Translations under genes and position numbers: made by a program | Shown here: positions 7,470 to 16,813 of the stretch, piece after piece | How the letters are laid out: each line of letters starts with the position of its first letter | How positions within the stretch are numbered: the first letter of the stretch is position 1 | Notes under the pieces: generated by a model | The model's database searches: none | What the model saw: the letters and a program-made list of their open reading frames with translations, nothing else | What the model was told of the DNA's origin: nothing | Assembly (NCBI RefSeq): GCF_007748035.1 | Contig: NZ_CP036278.1 | Span: forward strand, 1,488,001 to 1,552,000 | From: Aeoliella mucimassa | GTDB lineage: Bacteria; Planctomycetota; Planctomycetia; Pirellulales; Lacipirellulaceae | Direction: 5' to 3' | DNA length: 64,000 nt

Positions 7470-8477
7470 CTACGGACGGCCTGGTCGACCGGGGCGAGTC
7501 GTTTCGGGCGGCGAGTACTCCGCCCCCACTTCTTCGCCGGCGATGCTGGTCATGTTGCGCCAGAGGTTCAACTCGACATCGTCCTGGATAAACGTGGCCG
7601 ATCCATCGCACATCGCGACCTGCACCCCGCCGGGATGGCGGCTTCGCGACACGATGTACTGCTCGAAACGCGAACTACCGTACGGCGTGGTGCTGCCGGT
7701 GTTGTTCGACTCGATGCAGGGGAACTCGGGGCGATCGTGGCAGCGGCTATTGTCGGGCGACGAGTCGTTCGGGCCGAACTTCGCGGTGATCTGATGGCAT
7801 CCCGATTCGCAGTTCCACAAGCGTCCCCGGCGGTCGACCAGCGACTCGCTCGAGTCGAGCGAAGAAACTTGCCACATTTCGAGAAACGCGAACGTGTGGG
7901 TGGTTCCGTCGGTGATCTGGCGGAGCTTGGCTCCGAACTCCAGGAAGAACGGCGCCTGCTTGCCTTGCAGCATGAAGGTGTTTTGGCCCCAGTTCACGCC
8001 GTAGTTGCCTTTGTAGCCCGAGAATTGCAGGTTGTTACCTTGCAGAATCTGCTGGGCTTCGTCGCTTGGGCAGTGGAAAATCGGGTAGTAGCGACGCAGC
8101 ACTTCCTGCACCGCTGCCGACTGAGCCTGCACGGGGATGTCGTAGTCGTAGATGTCGTCGATACTGTCCTGCTCGATGTAAGGGAACAGGTAGTTGAAGA
8201 ACGACGTGCATGGTTTGTTTTGTATGTCGTAACCCCAGATCCCGGTTTCGGGGTCGATGCCTTGGCCCCCTTGGGGAAGCTGGCGATGGGTTTGCTCGTA
8301 GTTGAGCATCGACAGCGCGAGTTGCTTCAAGTTGTTGCGGCAAGCAGTACGCCGTGCCGCTTCGCGAGCCGACTGCACGGCCGGCAGCAGCATGGCAACC
8401 AGAATGCCGATAATGGCGATCACCACCAGCAGTTCCACCAGGGTAAAAGCCGATCGCTTGATGGACGTTTGTTTCAT
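7470..8477 (-). CDS. DUF1559 pilin-like protein
   Basis: 335 residues. The N-terminus [20 protein letters not shown] is a type IV prepilin/pseudopilin methylation and membrane segment, followed by [15 protein letters not shown], the hallmark of the planctomycete DUF1559 (SBP_bac_10) family. The C-terminus has the family H-x9-DG signature: [20 protein letters not shown]. Such proteins are thought to be processed by a prepilin peptidase and assembled in or near the envelope; their exact role is unknown. It follows the FecR-LamG gene by about 117 bp and precedes the lipoprotein gene, all on minus. Length is normal for the family. Confidence 0.95.
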   Translation of the reverse strand: MKQTSIKRSAFTLVELLVVIAIIGILVAMLLPAVQSAREAARRTACRNNLKQLALSMLNYEQTHRQLPQGGQGIDPETGIWGYDIQNKPCTSFFNYLFPYIEQDSIDDIYDYDIPVQAQSAAVQEVLRRYYPIFHCPSDEAQQILQGNNLQFSGYKGNYGVNWGQNTFMLQGKQAPFFLEFGAKLRQITDGTTHTFAFLEMWQVSSLDSSESLVDRRGRLWNCESGCHQITAKFGPNDSSPDNSRCHDRPEFPCIESNNTGSTTPYGSSRFEQYIVSRSRHPGGVQVAMCDGSATFIQDDVELNLWRNMTSIAGEEVGAEYSPPETTRPGRPGRP

Positions 8478-8594
8478 GACTCGTGTAACACTCCGCTACG
8501 AGTAGGTTCGGTAAGTGAATTCTCGGACCCGTGCTCGCGCACAACCCCCTCGGGAATCTCACTTCACCCCACTAAATTAAGCGCCTGTAGGATG

Positions 8595-10631
8595 TCAATC
8601 TTTCGAATCGCGCCAGTGCACCAGTGGCCCGACGTCTTCGCGTTGACGAACTTTGACTTGCTGCGGATGGTGGTCCGCGAGGTCCTCGACCTTTGCACTC
8701 ACTTCGATCGAGAATTTTTGCCCCAGATAACGACTCACTTGATTCAACTGATCGCCGTTGAGAGCTTGGTTGTAAATCAGGATTTCGGCCATATCGCCGT
8801 GGAAAAACGCAGGATACGCGGGCGAGCGGCCAATCACTTTTTGCGATACATACGCGCGGCCGAGAGGAGCAGTGTCGACCCCTTGCAGCTCGCCGTTGAT
8901 GAAGATGCCGGCTCGATTTCGCGACGGGTGGTAGGCGTAGGTCAGCACCACTGCTTCGTCGACTTGCACCAACCGCCGGGTGGCCACCGAACCAAGGTGC
9001 AAACCACCGTTGCTGCTGCTCGGCGGCGTCGCATAGACCCGACCCCAGTACATGCCGGGGAACAAGCGGTCGCAGATCTGCAGCGAGTGGATTTGATGCG
9101 GTTCGCGGCGCGGGGTATTGGGCTGGTGGACCGGTCCGTTGTAGTTGATCAGCTGACGCGAGGTTTTGACCGACTCGCCATGCGTGGTTGGCGGGGCGAA
9201 GTCGCTAGCCGAACGGAACACGAAAAACAGGGTTTGGTCGGGCGTCGACAGCAGCGGCTCGGTCGTGATGTAGTCGTTCTCGCCATCGAAGTGCACCGAA
9301 GGGCGGTGGCCAATGCCGTCTTCAACCAGCGTGGGCCGAGCCTCGGGCTCGTGCTGCCAGGCGTCTTCGTTGGTGTCGCCATCGTTTGCGGCTCGGTCGG
9401 GCCAAGCGAGGATGTGTCCCTCGTCGTCGGTCACCATCCGCGACTCGGCGGTGAGCCAGAGTGCCAGATTGCGGGTGATCGGCAGCGTGGCCGTGGGTGC
9501 CGCAGCGGAGGCCAGATTGTTATTCGTGGGCCCAGCAAATCGCGTGGTGCTCGCTATCCCGTAGTCGAGCGATGTCCGACGAGGCGAAGCAACCACCGAG
9601 TTGCCAGCCAGTACATGGACTTCTTTGCTGGTTCCGCCGGGGTTCCAGAAGACGACCTCGCCGGAGTGCACGTGCACCGAGACTTCGCGGTTGTCTTTCA
9701 CCTGCATGCTGAAGTCGGCGGTCAGACTGACGATTTCGTTCTTCTCCGTGCGTACCGCGAAGCCGCTCGCCTGGTTCGAGATGTTGGCCGACACTTTGCC
9801 CGCTTCGAGTCGACAGGCCGAAGGCGACTCGACAACCAGCTCGGCCGGACCAACGAGGTCGACCTTGCCACCCGCGGCAAGGTGCAGCTCGATCCAGCCT
9901 TGCTCAATCGCGAGGCGGCTACCAGGGAGCAGGGTGTCGCCCTCGACAAACTCCTGAGCACCAGCCGCCCAGCGGGCATCACGGATGTTCGCGATCGAAG
10001 CGACCGGCTTCGACGATTCGTCGTCGGTCGCCAAACTGTCATGCGTGGTCGGTGTGTCGCCGGTCCCGGCGATCGTATCGGGTGCGGAGTCACCAGCAGC
10101 GGCAGAATTGCCAGTATTTGGCTGGTTTTCCGCTATTTGTGGCGTGTTGTCTGCTGGTGGATCGATCGTGTCGGGAATGCTGTTGTCTGGGCTGTCGGAG
10201 ATTGGCTCGGTGGGGGGAGTCGTCGTGGATTGGTCGTCGTTCGACTCCACGGCAACAGTTGCCGAGTCGCGCGAACCGTTGCTTGCGACGAACGCCCAGG
10301 TGGTAACGGCCAGCAGCAATGCTGCAGCGATCGCCCAGGGGAGGGTGGTCCGTCGCCAGTCGTGTTTGGGCGTTTTCGATGGAGCTTCGCAGGTGAGCGT
10401 CCCGAGCTGGGCCGCCGAGATTTGTTCCATCGCCACGCGCGAAGCCATGCTGTCGCGGGCTTCGAGCATCAGTTCCGCATGCAGCCGGCAGTAATCCAGA
10501 TACAACCGCCGCGCATGGGGATCGCTAGCCAGGCGGTCTTCGAGCCGCTGGGCGTCTTCGGCCGAGATCGTACCCGCGATGCGCTGGTCGATCCATTGCC
10601 AAACGGGATCTTGGTAACCGGGGCGATTCAT
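8595..10631 (-). CDS. FecR-domain and LamG-domain transmembrane protein (candidate anti-sigma partner)
   Basis: 678 residues. Residues 1-90 form an acidic helical cytoplasmic region (WQWIDQRIAGTISAEDAQRL, as in planctomycete FecR-type anti-sigma proteins). One membrane segment follows at about 95-115 (WAIAAALLLAVTTWAFVAS), then a Ser/Thr/Pro/Asp-rich linker. The FecR-like beta domain at about 210-345 includes LAAGGKVDLVGPAELVVESP and VHSGEVVFWNPGG, and a LamG/concanavalin-like domain occupies about 380-640. The ATG shares one base with the stop of the upstream sigma factor gene (TGATG), implying translational coupling. By family knowledge it may hold the sigma factor at the membrane and sense an outside carbohydrate or surface signal; that is inference. 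Confidence 0.9.
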   Translation of the reverse strand: MNRPGYQDPVWQWIDQRIAGTISAEDAQRLEDRLASDPHARRLYLDYCRLHAELMLEARDSMASRVAMEQISAAQLGTLTCEAPSKTPKHDWRRTTLPWAIAAALLLAVTTWAFVASNGSRDSATVAVESNDDQSTTTPPTEPISDSPDNSIPDTIDPPADNTPQIAENQPNTGNSAAAGDSAPDTIAGTGDTPTTHDSLATDDESSKPVASIANIRDARWAAGAQEFVEGDTLLPGSRLAIEQGWIELHLAAGGKVDLVGPAELVVESPSACRLEAGKVSANISNQASGFAVRTEKNEIVSLTADFSMQVKDNREVSVHVHSGEVVFWNPGGTSKEVHVLAGNSVVASPRRTSLDYGIASTTRFAGPTNNNLASAAAPTATLPITRNLALWLTAESRMVTDDEGHILAWPDRAANDGDTNEDAWQHEPEARPTLVEDGIGHRPSVHFDGENDYITTEPLLSTPDQTLFFVFRSASDFAPPTTHGESVKTSRQLINYNGPVHQPNTPRREPHQIHSLQICDRLFPGMYWGRVYATPPSSSNGGLHLGSVATRRLVQVDEAVVLTYAYHPSRNRAGIFINGELQGVDTAPLGRAYVSQKVIGRSPAYPAFFHGDMAEILIYNQALNGDQLNQVSRYLGQKFSIEVSAKVEDLADHHPQQVKVRQREDVGPLVHWRDSKD

Positions 10632-11203
10632 CAGGCTCCATTCCTGGCTTGTTGGCTATCTACACATTTGAGCAAAGCCATGCGAATGCGACGCAGGGAG
10701 TTGCAAATGCTCTGCGACGACCGTTTCAGCAGCTTGGCCATTTCGAGCACCGGAGTTCGCTCTTCGTACGACATTCGCACTAATTCACGATCGGCACCTT
10801 TGAGCTTCGACAAACAGTGCTGCAGGTTCGCCAGGCGGTCGCCGGACTCTTCCAGCCCGGCGGTTGCTTCCAGTTGCGAGTCGGAAAGCATGGCTACCAG
10901 ATCGTCGCTAAAGAGCAGCTTCGACCTCGAGTTTGCTCGGCGGTACATCTGCACTTCGTAGTAAGCGACCTTCAAGGCCCAAGCGGTGAAATTGCTGTCC
11001 TTCTCAAATTCATCGAACTTACGCCAGAGCGCCATGACGGTCTGTTGATACACGTCTTGAGCGTCGGTCGCGTTGGAGATAATCGCAAATATGTACCCGA
11101 AGATCTGACCTTGCCGCGCGGCTAGGAGTTCCATGAACTCGGCCGCCCGATCGCCGTCGGAGTCGGGTGCACTGCTTGGGTCGTAAGGATTGATCACTCG
11201 CAC
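10631..11203 (-). CDS. ECF RNA polymerase sigma factor, planctomycete/verrucomicrobial type
   Basis: 190 residues. Region 2 is visible as ARQGQIFGYIFAIISNATDA then QDVYQQTVMALWRKFDEFEK with AWALKVAYYEV, and region 4 as LKGADRELVRMSYEERTPVL followed by the helix-turn-helix KRSSQSICNSLRRIRMALLK. This matches the Rhodopirellula/Verrucomicrobium sigma-70 subfamily. It would direct RNA polymerase to a specific promoter set. It overlaps the FecR-LamG gene by one base, so the pair is almost certainly one transcript. The divergent neighbour at 11567 also encodes LamG-type surface proteins and is a plausible target, but no promoter motif could be identified. Confidence 0.95.
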   Translation of the reverse strand: MRVINPYDPSSAPDSDGDRAAEFMELLAARQGQIFGYIFAIISNATDAQDVYQQTVMALWRKFDEFEKDSNFTAWALKVAYYEVQMYRRANSRSKLLFSDDLVAMLSDSQLEATAGLEESGDRLANLQHCLSKLKGADRELVRMSYEERTPVLEMAKLLKRSSQSICNSLRRIRMALLKCVDSQQARNGA

Positions 11204-11566
11204 ATACCTCGTAACCCGCCTGAGATAGTAAGCCGGTTAGTTAACTGCCGAAGTCTTGAGAGATACATCCAGAAAAGTTGAGAAATGACAAAACGGTTGG
11301 CTCCAACCCTCGCGGAGGATGCGATTGGGCAATTTGTAAGAAAAAAACGATTTCTTCAGTTTACTTTTGCCAGCACCGGCAGTGAATACTTAGCCGCTCA
11401 ACCCGCAGGGATGGAGTAGCGGAGTCGAGTGGTGCTTCTCGATTGGCAAGGCTGGCCAGCTTGGACGTGAATACCTCGGGCGGGGTGAGGCGGGCGTATT
11501 CGATCGCAACGTCGTTTGAATACCAGTGCATTATTCATTTCATATTGATTAGCAGAGGATAGCTAT
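11204..11566. other. Divergent intergenic region
   Basis: 363 bp between the sigma factor gene and the LamG/PEP-CTERM frame. It must hold promoters for both directions. No confident -35/-10 pair, operator or hairpin is visible. GAGGATAGCT just before 11567 is a plausible ribosome binding site. Confidence 0.5.
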
Positions 11567-14500
11567 ATGTTGGTTGCGTACCGACTTGCGCTGCGGATTG
11601 CCGTGGTGGTGGGGCTGGGATTACTGAGCGTAGGCCTCGCGGGCAGCGACTGCCGTGCGGTAGAGATCGCCCGTTATGCCATGAACGAGGGAACCGGCGG
11701 CGAAACCGCTTCGTCGGCTGGCGGCTCGGCAGGCGACGCAACACTATTTGGCGACATCCAATGGGTCACCAACCTGCTCGCCCCAGCCAGCGGTAACTCT
11801 GCTGCTTTACAGTTTCCCTCTGGCGGCATCGACAACTACTTGCTGAGCGACACGCTCGAAGGGGTGACCGATAGCTTGCCGCGAACGATTAGTGCCTGGG
11901 TGCGAACCACCAGCGACGGCAACCTGACGATCGCCGACTCGGGTACCGAAGCGCTGAACAGCCGATTTACGTTTCGCACGAATAACACATCCAGCCAGGG
12001 AGTGATGGGTGCCTTGCGACTCGAGGTCTCCGGAGGCTACGCGGTGGCCAACACGCCGGTGAACGATGGCCAATGGCATCACGTTGCGGTAACGGTTCCC
12101 GATGCGGGAAGCGTGGACGACATCAAGTTGTACGTCGATGGTCAACTCGATGGCGACGCGAGCACCACCCCCTTCAGCGGGGTGCTCGACACCACGATCG
12201 CAACAACCAATGGGCTGGTCCGCATCGGCCAGCGCGTGAACGGGCAATTCCCCTTCGAGGGAGTGATCGATGAAGTGCGGTTGTGGAACGAAGAGCTTAG
12301 CAGCTCCTCGATTGCTTCGCAGGTTCCGAGCACGCTGCCCACCTTTGGGTTTGTGGTCGACGCGGTGACCGGCAACATCTCGCTACACAATGAGTATGGT
12401 TCGACAGTCAACGAGATCGTCGGCTACACGTTGCACTCTGACGCGGGCAACCTAAGCACCGCAAATTGGTTGAGCGTTGCCGAGAACTACGATGCCGACA
12501 GCGGTAGCTCCAGCTTCGATGGAAACGACACTTGGTTCGAAATCACCGACACCAGCCAGCCTACTTCTTCGGATCTTAGCGAGTTCACGATCAATGGCGA
12601 TGGCGGATCGCTCGCCAGCGGCGGAACCCCGCTCAATCTGGGGAATGTGTGGTCACCGCTTCCTTACGAGGCCGTTGGCGACATCACCGCGGAAATCATT
12701 TTCCACAACGGCGAGCGTCAAGCGATCGGCGTCAGTTATATAAACACCGGCACCGCCTTCCCGCAGGGCGACCTTGACCTCAGTGGCGATGTTGATGCGG
12801 CCGACTGGGAGATCTTCCGCTCGAACTTGCTTTCGCAGTTTCCCACGCTTACCAAACGCGAAGCTTATCTGCTGGGCGATATCGATCTCGATGGCGACAA
12901 CGACCGGAGCGACTTCGACTTGTTTGAGGCTCTCTACGACACCGCTCGCGGCCCTGGTGCGCTCCAATCGCTGATCTCTGGCACCGCTGCAGTTCCCGAG
13001 CCTTCCACGTGGATGCTCGCGTTACTTGGTGGCTTGCTGCTGTTGGGGGCAAGTAAATGGCGTTCGTCGCAAAATCTTACGTATGCACGTATTAATCATG
13101 AGGAAACGAAGACCGTGAAGAGGTATCCGCGTTCTATTATCAAAACCATGGTGGCCCTTTTGATCTTGGTGAGCACTGCTGCCGAGGTTTCGGCCGTTGA
13201 ACTACTGCATTACTGGGATTTCGAAGGCTCCTACGAAGACAAGGCCGGTCTGGCCGACGGCACCGCGGGAGCCGAGGTGGTGAGCGTTACCGGGCATAAC
13301 GGTAACACGGCCGCTTACTTCCCTGCCGCGCTCGCCAGTGGCGAAGCCTTCGATGCGACCGGTTACGTCGATATCGATAGCACCAAAACCACGAATACCG
13401 GCAATGCTGCTTTCTCGTTTAGCTACTGGTTCAAACTGGCGGTAGACGACACGACGGATGCCCGCGGAATTTTCGACTTCAGCGGCAACGGAGGCGACGG
13501 TCCTCAGTCGCTGTGGATACAGACCGGGACGAATGAAAATAAGCTCGCCTTCCGTGTCGATGGTGTCGGCAGCGGCAACGCGTTGGCATTGGTCGACCTG
13601 CCGCTAGAGGACGATCAATGGCACTTCTTGGCTGCCACGTTCGATCCTACTGGCAACCTCGAAGTCCATGTCGACGGAGCCGGGGTCGATGCGAGTGCAC
13701 TGGCCACCGGGGTCGGCACGGTTGATTGGAGTCCTGATCAGTACTTGGGAGCGTTCAACGTTGCCACGGTTGCCTCGCGGGGGATGAATGGCAGTCTCGA
13801 CGACATGGCCATTTACAGCGGGGTGCTGACCTCCGACGAGATCGCAGGACTCTACACCTCGGCCCTCACGCCCGATGCTTTCTTGCCCGAGCCGATTGGC
13901 ATCGAAGTAAATACCACTACTGGAGTGGTCAAGCTGAGTTACTCGGGCATCAATCCGATCGACTTCGATTATTACGAGATCGTTAGCGAGGGGAGCGAAT
14001 CGCTCGACGTTTCGAAGTGGTCGAGTCTGGAAGATCAAGACCTCACAGGTTTCCCCGCTGGCGATGGCAGTGGAAATGGATGGGAGTCCGCTGGTGGTAG
14101 CAGCGACGCAGCGCTCGGCGAAGTTTACCTCGACGGTTTCTCGACCTTCACCAGCAGCACGACTCCGATCAGCTTGGGCTCGATTTTCCGCACTGACATG
14201 CCACAGGATCTGAGCTTCATCTATCGCGACGCTAGCGGCGTTTACGTCGAAGGCGACGTGACCTATGTTAGCACTCCTGCGATGGCTGGCGACTTTAATG
14301 GCGACGGCATGGTGAATCTCGCCGACTACACGGTCTGGCGCGACAATCTGGGCTCGTCCGACGAGTCGGCCTTCGCCCCGGGCACGGGAAACGGTGGCGG
14401 CATCGATGCTTCGGACTACCAAGCTTGGAAATCCAACTTCGGGGCGACCAGCGGATCGCTTTCGGCCGTCGAGGCGGCCAATGTCCCGGAGCCCGCAACG

Positions 14501-15829
14501 ATCATGGTGGTGTTTCTCGCGATGGCCGCATTCGGCGTGCGTCGCTCGGCTCGCGCGGTCGCGTCGCTCGTGCTGCTACTCGGCTGCGCGACCGCTGTTC
14601 AGGCAGAAGTCACCACCGACCGTCTCTATTCGTTCGGCGATGACACCTCGCAGGAGTCGCCAGGCAATGGGGTGACCATTACTTCGGTTGCCGATAGCTG
14701 GTTCGACCCCGCACTGAATGGGGCCGATAATCCGAGCCTCGACTACGAAGACTCGCCGATGGGCGGGTACGGCGGGGCGAGCTACACCACGTCGGTTGCT
14801 CCGGCGACCTCGCCGCAGAGCACTGCTCGAGGATTCAGCAACAACTATGCAGCAGACTTTGATGGAACCACAGGGTACTTTCGTGGTGGTTTTCTCGGCA
14901 ATCCGGAAGCCTCGAATGCTTCGGCCGACTACGTGCTCAGCATCAGCTACGGCGATGGCCCTTTGAATTATAAAGGCATCCAAGCCCGCGGGTTTCAATT
15001 GTGGGTGAATCCCGATGTCGCAGGCGGCTCGACTCAAACCGTAGTTCGCGATACCACGAGCCATGGACTGGCCATAGGGACAACCGGCAATTGGGTCATG
15101 CGATACGCTTCGACCAATTACGACTCCGGCGTGTCCGCGGCTGTGAACGACTGGTCGCACGTCATGGTGGTCGCGGCCGAGCGGTCGGGGGGAAGCACCG
15201 CGGCACCGGCTTTTAATGCCGTGATGTACGTCGATGGCATTGCGGTCACCGCGACCTCCGGCACTTACGGCGCGGCCAACACCACGTTGGAGGGGGAAGG
15301 GGGCGACCTGACGGTCGGCGCCAACATGGACTCAACTGGCAACCCCATTGAGTTCTTCGATGGTTCGATCGACGAGATGGAGATGTTTGTCGCCGGCACT
15401 TCGCAGAAGACCACGTTCACCGACTTCTTTGGTACCGATACCGAATTACCCCGCGTGCAGTATGGTTCGTTCGATCCGGCGGTCGACAACGACTACATTG
15501 CTGCGGAGATTGCAACGTTTGGCGATATCACCGGCGACGGGGCAGTGACCAGTGCCGACATCAATCAATTCATGGCTGGTTGGCTTAGCGAAAATCGTGT
15601 GAATAGCATCCTGGTCGGCGATCTGAACAGCTATGCCAACGGCGACTTGAACTTCGATGGCATCGTCGACCTCGGCGACGCGGTCGAGTTCAACGGCATC
15701 GCGGTAGCCGCCGGACTGGCCGGGCTCGACTTTTCTCAGCTCGGCAGCACTGCGGTACCCGAGCCAACGACGCTCGCCACACTATTGCTCGGCGTTGCTC
15801 TTAGCGCAGGCATTCGACGTTACAGGTGA
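11567..15829 (+). CDS. Triple signal peptide-LamG-dockerin-PEP-CTERM frame (three units in one 1420-residue ORF)
   Basis: One uninterrupted frame contains three complete surface-protein units. Unit 1 (1 to about 510): signal peptide, LamG domain, dockerin-like calcium loops (GDLDLSGDVDAADWE, GDIDLDGDNDRSDFD), VPEPSTWMLALLGG at 476 and a KWR basic end. Unit 2 (about 517-990): GTG codon at 13115 preceded by GAGGAAACGAAGACC, signal peptide ending AAEVSA, LamG, dockerin-like GDFNGDGMVNLADYTVW, VPEPATIMVV at 973. Unit 3 (991-1420): GTG codon at 14537, where GVRRSAR serves both as the basic end of unit 2 and the n-region of a new signal peptide ending AVQA; then LamG, dockerin-like repeats and VPEPTTLATLLLGVAL plus RRYR. 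It may be translated as a polyprotein or from internal GTG starts; a lost stop codon or base error is also possible. Confidence 0.8.
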   Translation: MLVAYRLALRIAVVVGLGLLSVGLAGSDCRAVEIARYAMNEGTGGETASSAGGSAGDATLFGDIQWVTNLLAPASGNSAALQFPSGGIDNYLLSDTLEGVTDSLPRTISAWVRTTSDGNLTIADSGTEALNSRFTFRTNNTSSQGVMGALRLEVSGGYAVANTPVNDGQWHHVAVTVPDAGSVDDIKLYVDGQLDGDASTTPFSGVLDTTIATTNGLVRIGQRVNGQFPFEGVIDEVRLWNEELSSSSIASQVPSTLPTFGFVVDAVTGNISLHNEYGSTVNEIVGYTLHSDAGNLSTANWLSVAENYDADSGSSSFDGNDTWFEITDTSQPTSSDLSEFTINGDGGSLASGGTPLNLGNVWSPLPYEAVGDITAEIIFHNGERQAIGVSYINTGTAFPQGDLDLSGDVDAADWEIFRSNLLSQFPTLTKREAYLLGDIDLDGDNDRSDFDLFEALYDTARGPGALQSLISGTAAVPEPSTWMLALLGGLLLLGASKWRSSQNLTYARINHEETKTVKRYPRSIIKTMVALLILVSTAAEVSAVELLHYWDFEGSYEDKAGLADGTAGAEVVSVTGHNGNTAAYFPAALASGEAFDATGYVDIDSTKTTNTGNAAFSFSYWFKLAVDDTTDARGIFDFSGNGGDGPQSLWIQTGTNENKLAFRVDGVGSGNALALVDLPLEDDQWHFLAATFDPTGNLEVHVDGAGVDASALATGVGTVDWSPDQYLGAFNVATVASRGMNGSLDDMAIYSGVLTSDEIAGLYTSALTPDAFLPEPIGIEVNTTTGVVKLSYSGINPIDFDYYEIVSEGSESLDVSKWSSLEDQDLTGFPAGDGSGNGWESAGGSSDAALGEVYLDGFSTFTSSTTPISLGSIFRTDMPQDLSFIYRDASGVYVEGDVTYVSTPAMAGDFNGDGMVNLADYTVWRDNLGSSDESAFAPGTGNGGGIDASDYQAWKSNFGATSGSLSAVEAANVPEPATIMVVFLAMAAFGVRRSARAVASLVLLLGCATAVQAEVTTDRLYSFGDDTSQESPGNGVTITSVADSWFDPALNGADNPSLDYEDSPMGGYGGASYTTSVAPATSPQSTARGFSNNYAADFDGTTGYFRGGFLGNPEASNASADYVLSISYGDGPLNYKGIQARGFQLWVNPDVAGGSTQTVVRDTTSHGLAIGTTGNWVMRYASTNYDSGVSAAVNDWSHVMVVAAERSGGSTAAPAFNAVMYVDGIAVTATSGTYGAANTTLEGEGGDLTVGANMDSTGNPIEFFDGSIDEMEMFVAGTSQKTTFTDFFGTDTELPRVQYGSFDPAVDNDYIAAEIATFGDITGDGAVTSADINQFMAGWLSENRVNSILVGDLNSYANGDLNFDGIVDLGDAVEFNGIAVAAGLAGLDFSQLGSTAVPEPTTLATLLLGVALSAGIRRYR

Positions 15830-15869
15830 TTTATTCTTTTGGTGATCTATTCTTGGGAGAAACTGACTA

Positions 15870-16697
15870 ATGAGACTTCAACAACTATGCGTTGGAAGTG
15901 CTGTCCTGGCGCTTCTTGTGTTCGCCTCGACCGCTTCCGCGGCCCAAATTCTGCATTACTGGGACTTCGAAACCAGCTACGCCGATAAGGTTGGCGCGGC
16001 CGACGGAACCGCTGGATCCGAAGTCACGACCAGCGTCGGACACGATGGAGCCACTGCTGCTACGTTCCCCGGTTCGCTCGCCGGCGGCGGTGCTTTCACG
16101 GAAGAGGGCTTCGTCGACACGACTGGTGCCGACGTCATTGGTGCCTACGCCTTTACCTATTGGTTCAAGATCGCCGACGACGGTACCACGAACCCCCGCG
16201 GCCTGTTCGACTTCAGCGGCAACGGCGGCGATGGCCCGCAGTCGCTCTACATTGGCAATAGCGACACGCTGGCTTTCCGCATGGATGGCGCCGGTGGTGG
16301 TGGGGCTGCTACGTACGCTCCTGAAGGTGGTCTGGAAGACGACCAGTGGCACTTTGTTGCTGCCAACTACGATCCCACAACCGGTATTGAACTCTATGTC
16401 GATGGTTCCACGGTGGTTGGCTCGCTCGATGCCAGCTTTGGTGACGCTGTGGGTGGTTGGGATGCCGATCAGTACCTGGGAGCGTTCAACGTGAACTACA
16501 CCACGCAGGTTGCTCGTGGGCTCGATGGATCGCTCGACGATGTTGCCATCTACAGCGGCACGCTCACCCCCGCCCAGATCCAGGGCATCTACGAAGGCTC
16601 GTTGCTCCCGACTCAGGTGCCAGAGCCATCGACCGCTTTGATGTTGTTGGGTGGATTGACTACCCTGTTGGCTGTTGGTGTTCGTCGCCGGGCTTAG
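15870..16697 (+). CDS. LamG-domain PEP-CTERM surface protein
   Basis: 275 residues. Signal peptide MRLQQLCVGSAVLALLVFAS to TASAA, one LamG domain (about 25-235), then VPEPSTALMLLGGLTTLLAV and a VRRRA end, a canonical PEP-CTERM signal. It is a close paralogue of unit 2 of the upstream frame: both have LLHYWDFE/ILHYWDFE starts, GLFDFSGNGGDGPQSL and ADQYLGAFNV. It lacks the dockerin region. It starts 41 bp after the previous stop with GGGAGAAAC before the ATG, so cotranscription is likely. LamG domains often bind sugars; the ligand here is unknown. Confidence 0.92.
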   Translation: MRLQQLCVGSAVLALLVFASTASAAQILHYWDFETSYADKVGAADGTAGSEVTTSVGHDGATAATFPGSLAGGGAFTEEGFVDTTGADVIGAYAFTYWFKIADDGTTNPRGLFDFSGNGGDGPQSLYIGNSDTLAFRMDGAGGGGAATYAPEGGLEDDQWHFVAANYDPTTGIELYVDGSTVVGSLDASFGDAVGGWDADQYLGAFNVNYTTQVARGLDGSLDDVAIYSGTLTPAQIQGIYEGSLLPTQVPEPSTALMLLGGLTTLLAVGVRRRA

Positions 16698-16719
16698 CAG
16701 ATTTGTTAGGAATGGCAGT

Positions 16720-16752
16720 TGCCGGACGAGGAGCACGTCTACTCGTCCGGCA
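16720..16752 (+). terminator. Strong hairpin between LamG gene and sulfatase gene
   Basis: A perfect 11-bp stem TGCCGGACGAG/CTCGTCCGGCA (16720-16730 with 16742-16752) lies 23 bp after the stop at 16697. It is not followed by a T run, so it may be an attenuator, a transcript-stabilising hairpin or a weak terminator. Confidence 0.5.
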
Positions 16753-16813
16753 GCTTACTTACAGAGATTACGGAACAGAGTTGCGATTCACTTCCCGCGG
16801 AATTGTAGGCGAT

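Noticed and set aside
7443-10961. 1172-residue plus-strand open frame opposite DUF1559 and FecR-LamG
   Set aside because: It is antisense to clear family genes, is Arg/Val-rich and has no domain or ribosome binding site. Long shadow frames are common in GC-rich genes.
13604-14422. 272-residue minus-strand frame inside the triple PEP-CTERM frame
   Set aside because: It lies opposite LamG and dockerin coding sequence and shows no family features.
16457-16813. Upstream extension of the sulfatase frame
   Set aside because: It overlaps the LamG gene and is Arg/His/Cys-rich without a signal peptide; the leader at 16814 is convincing.
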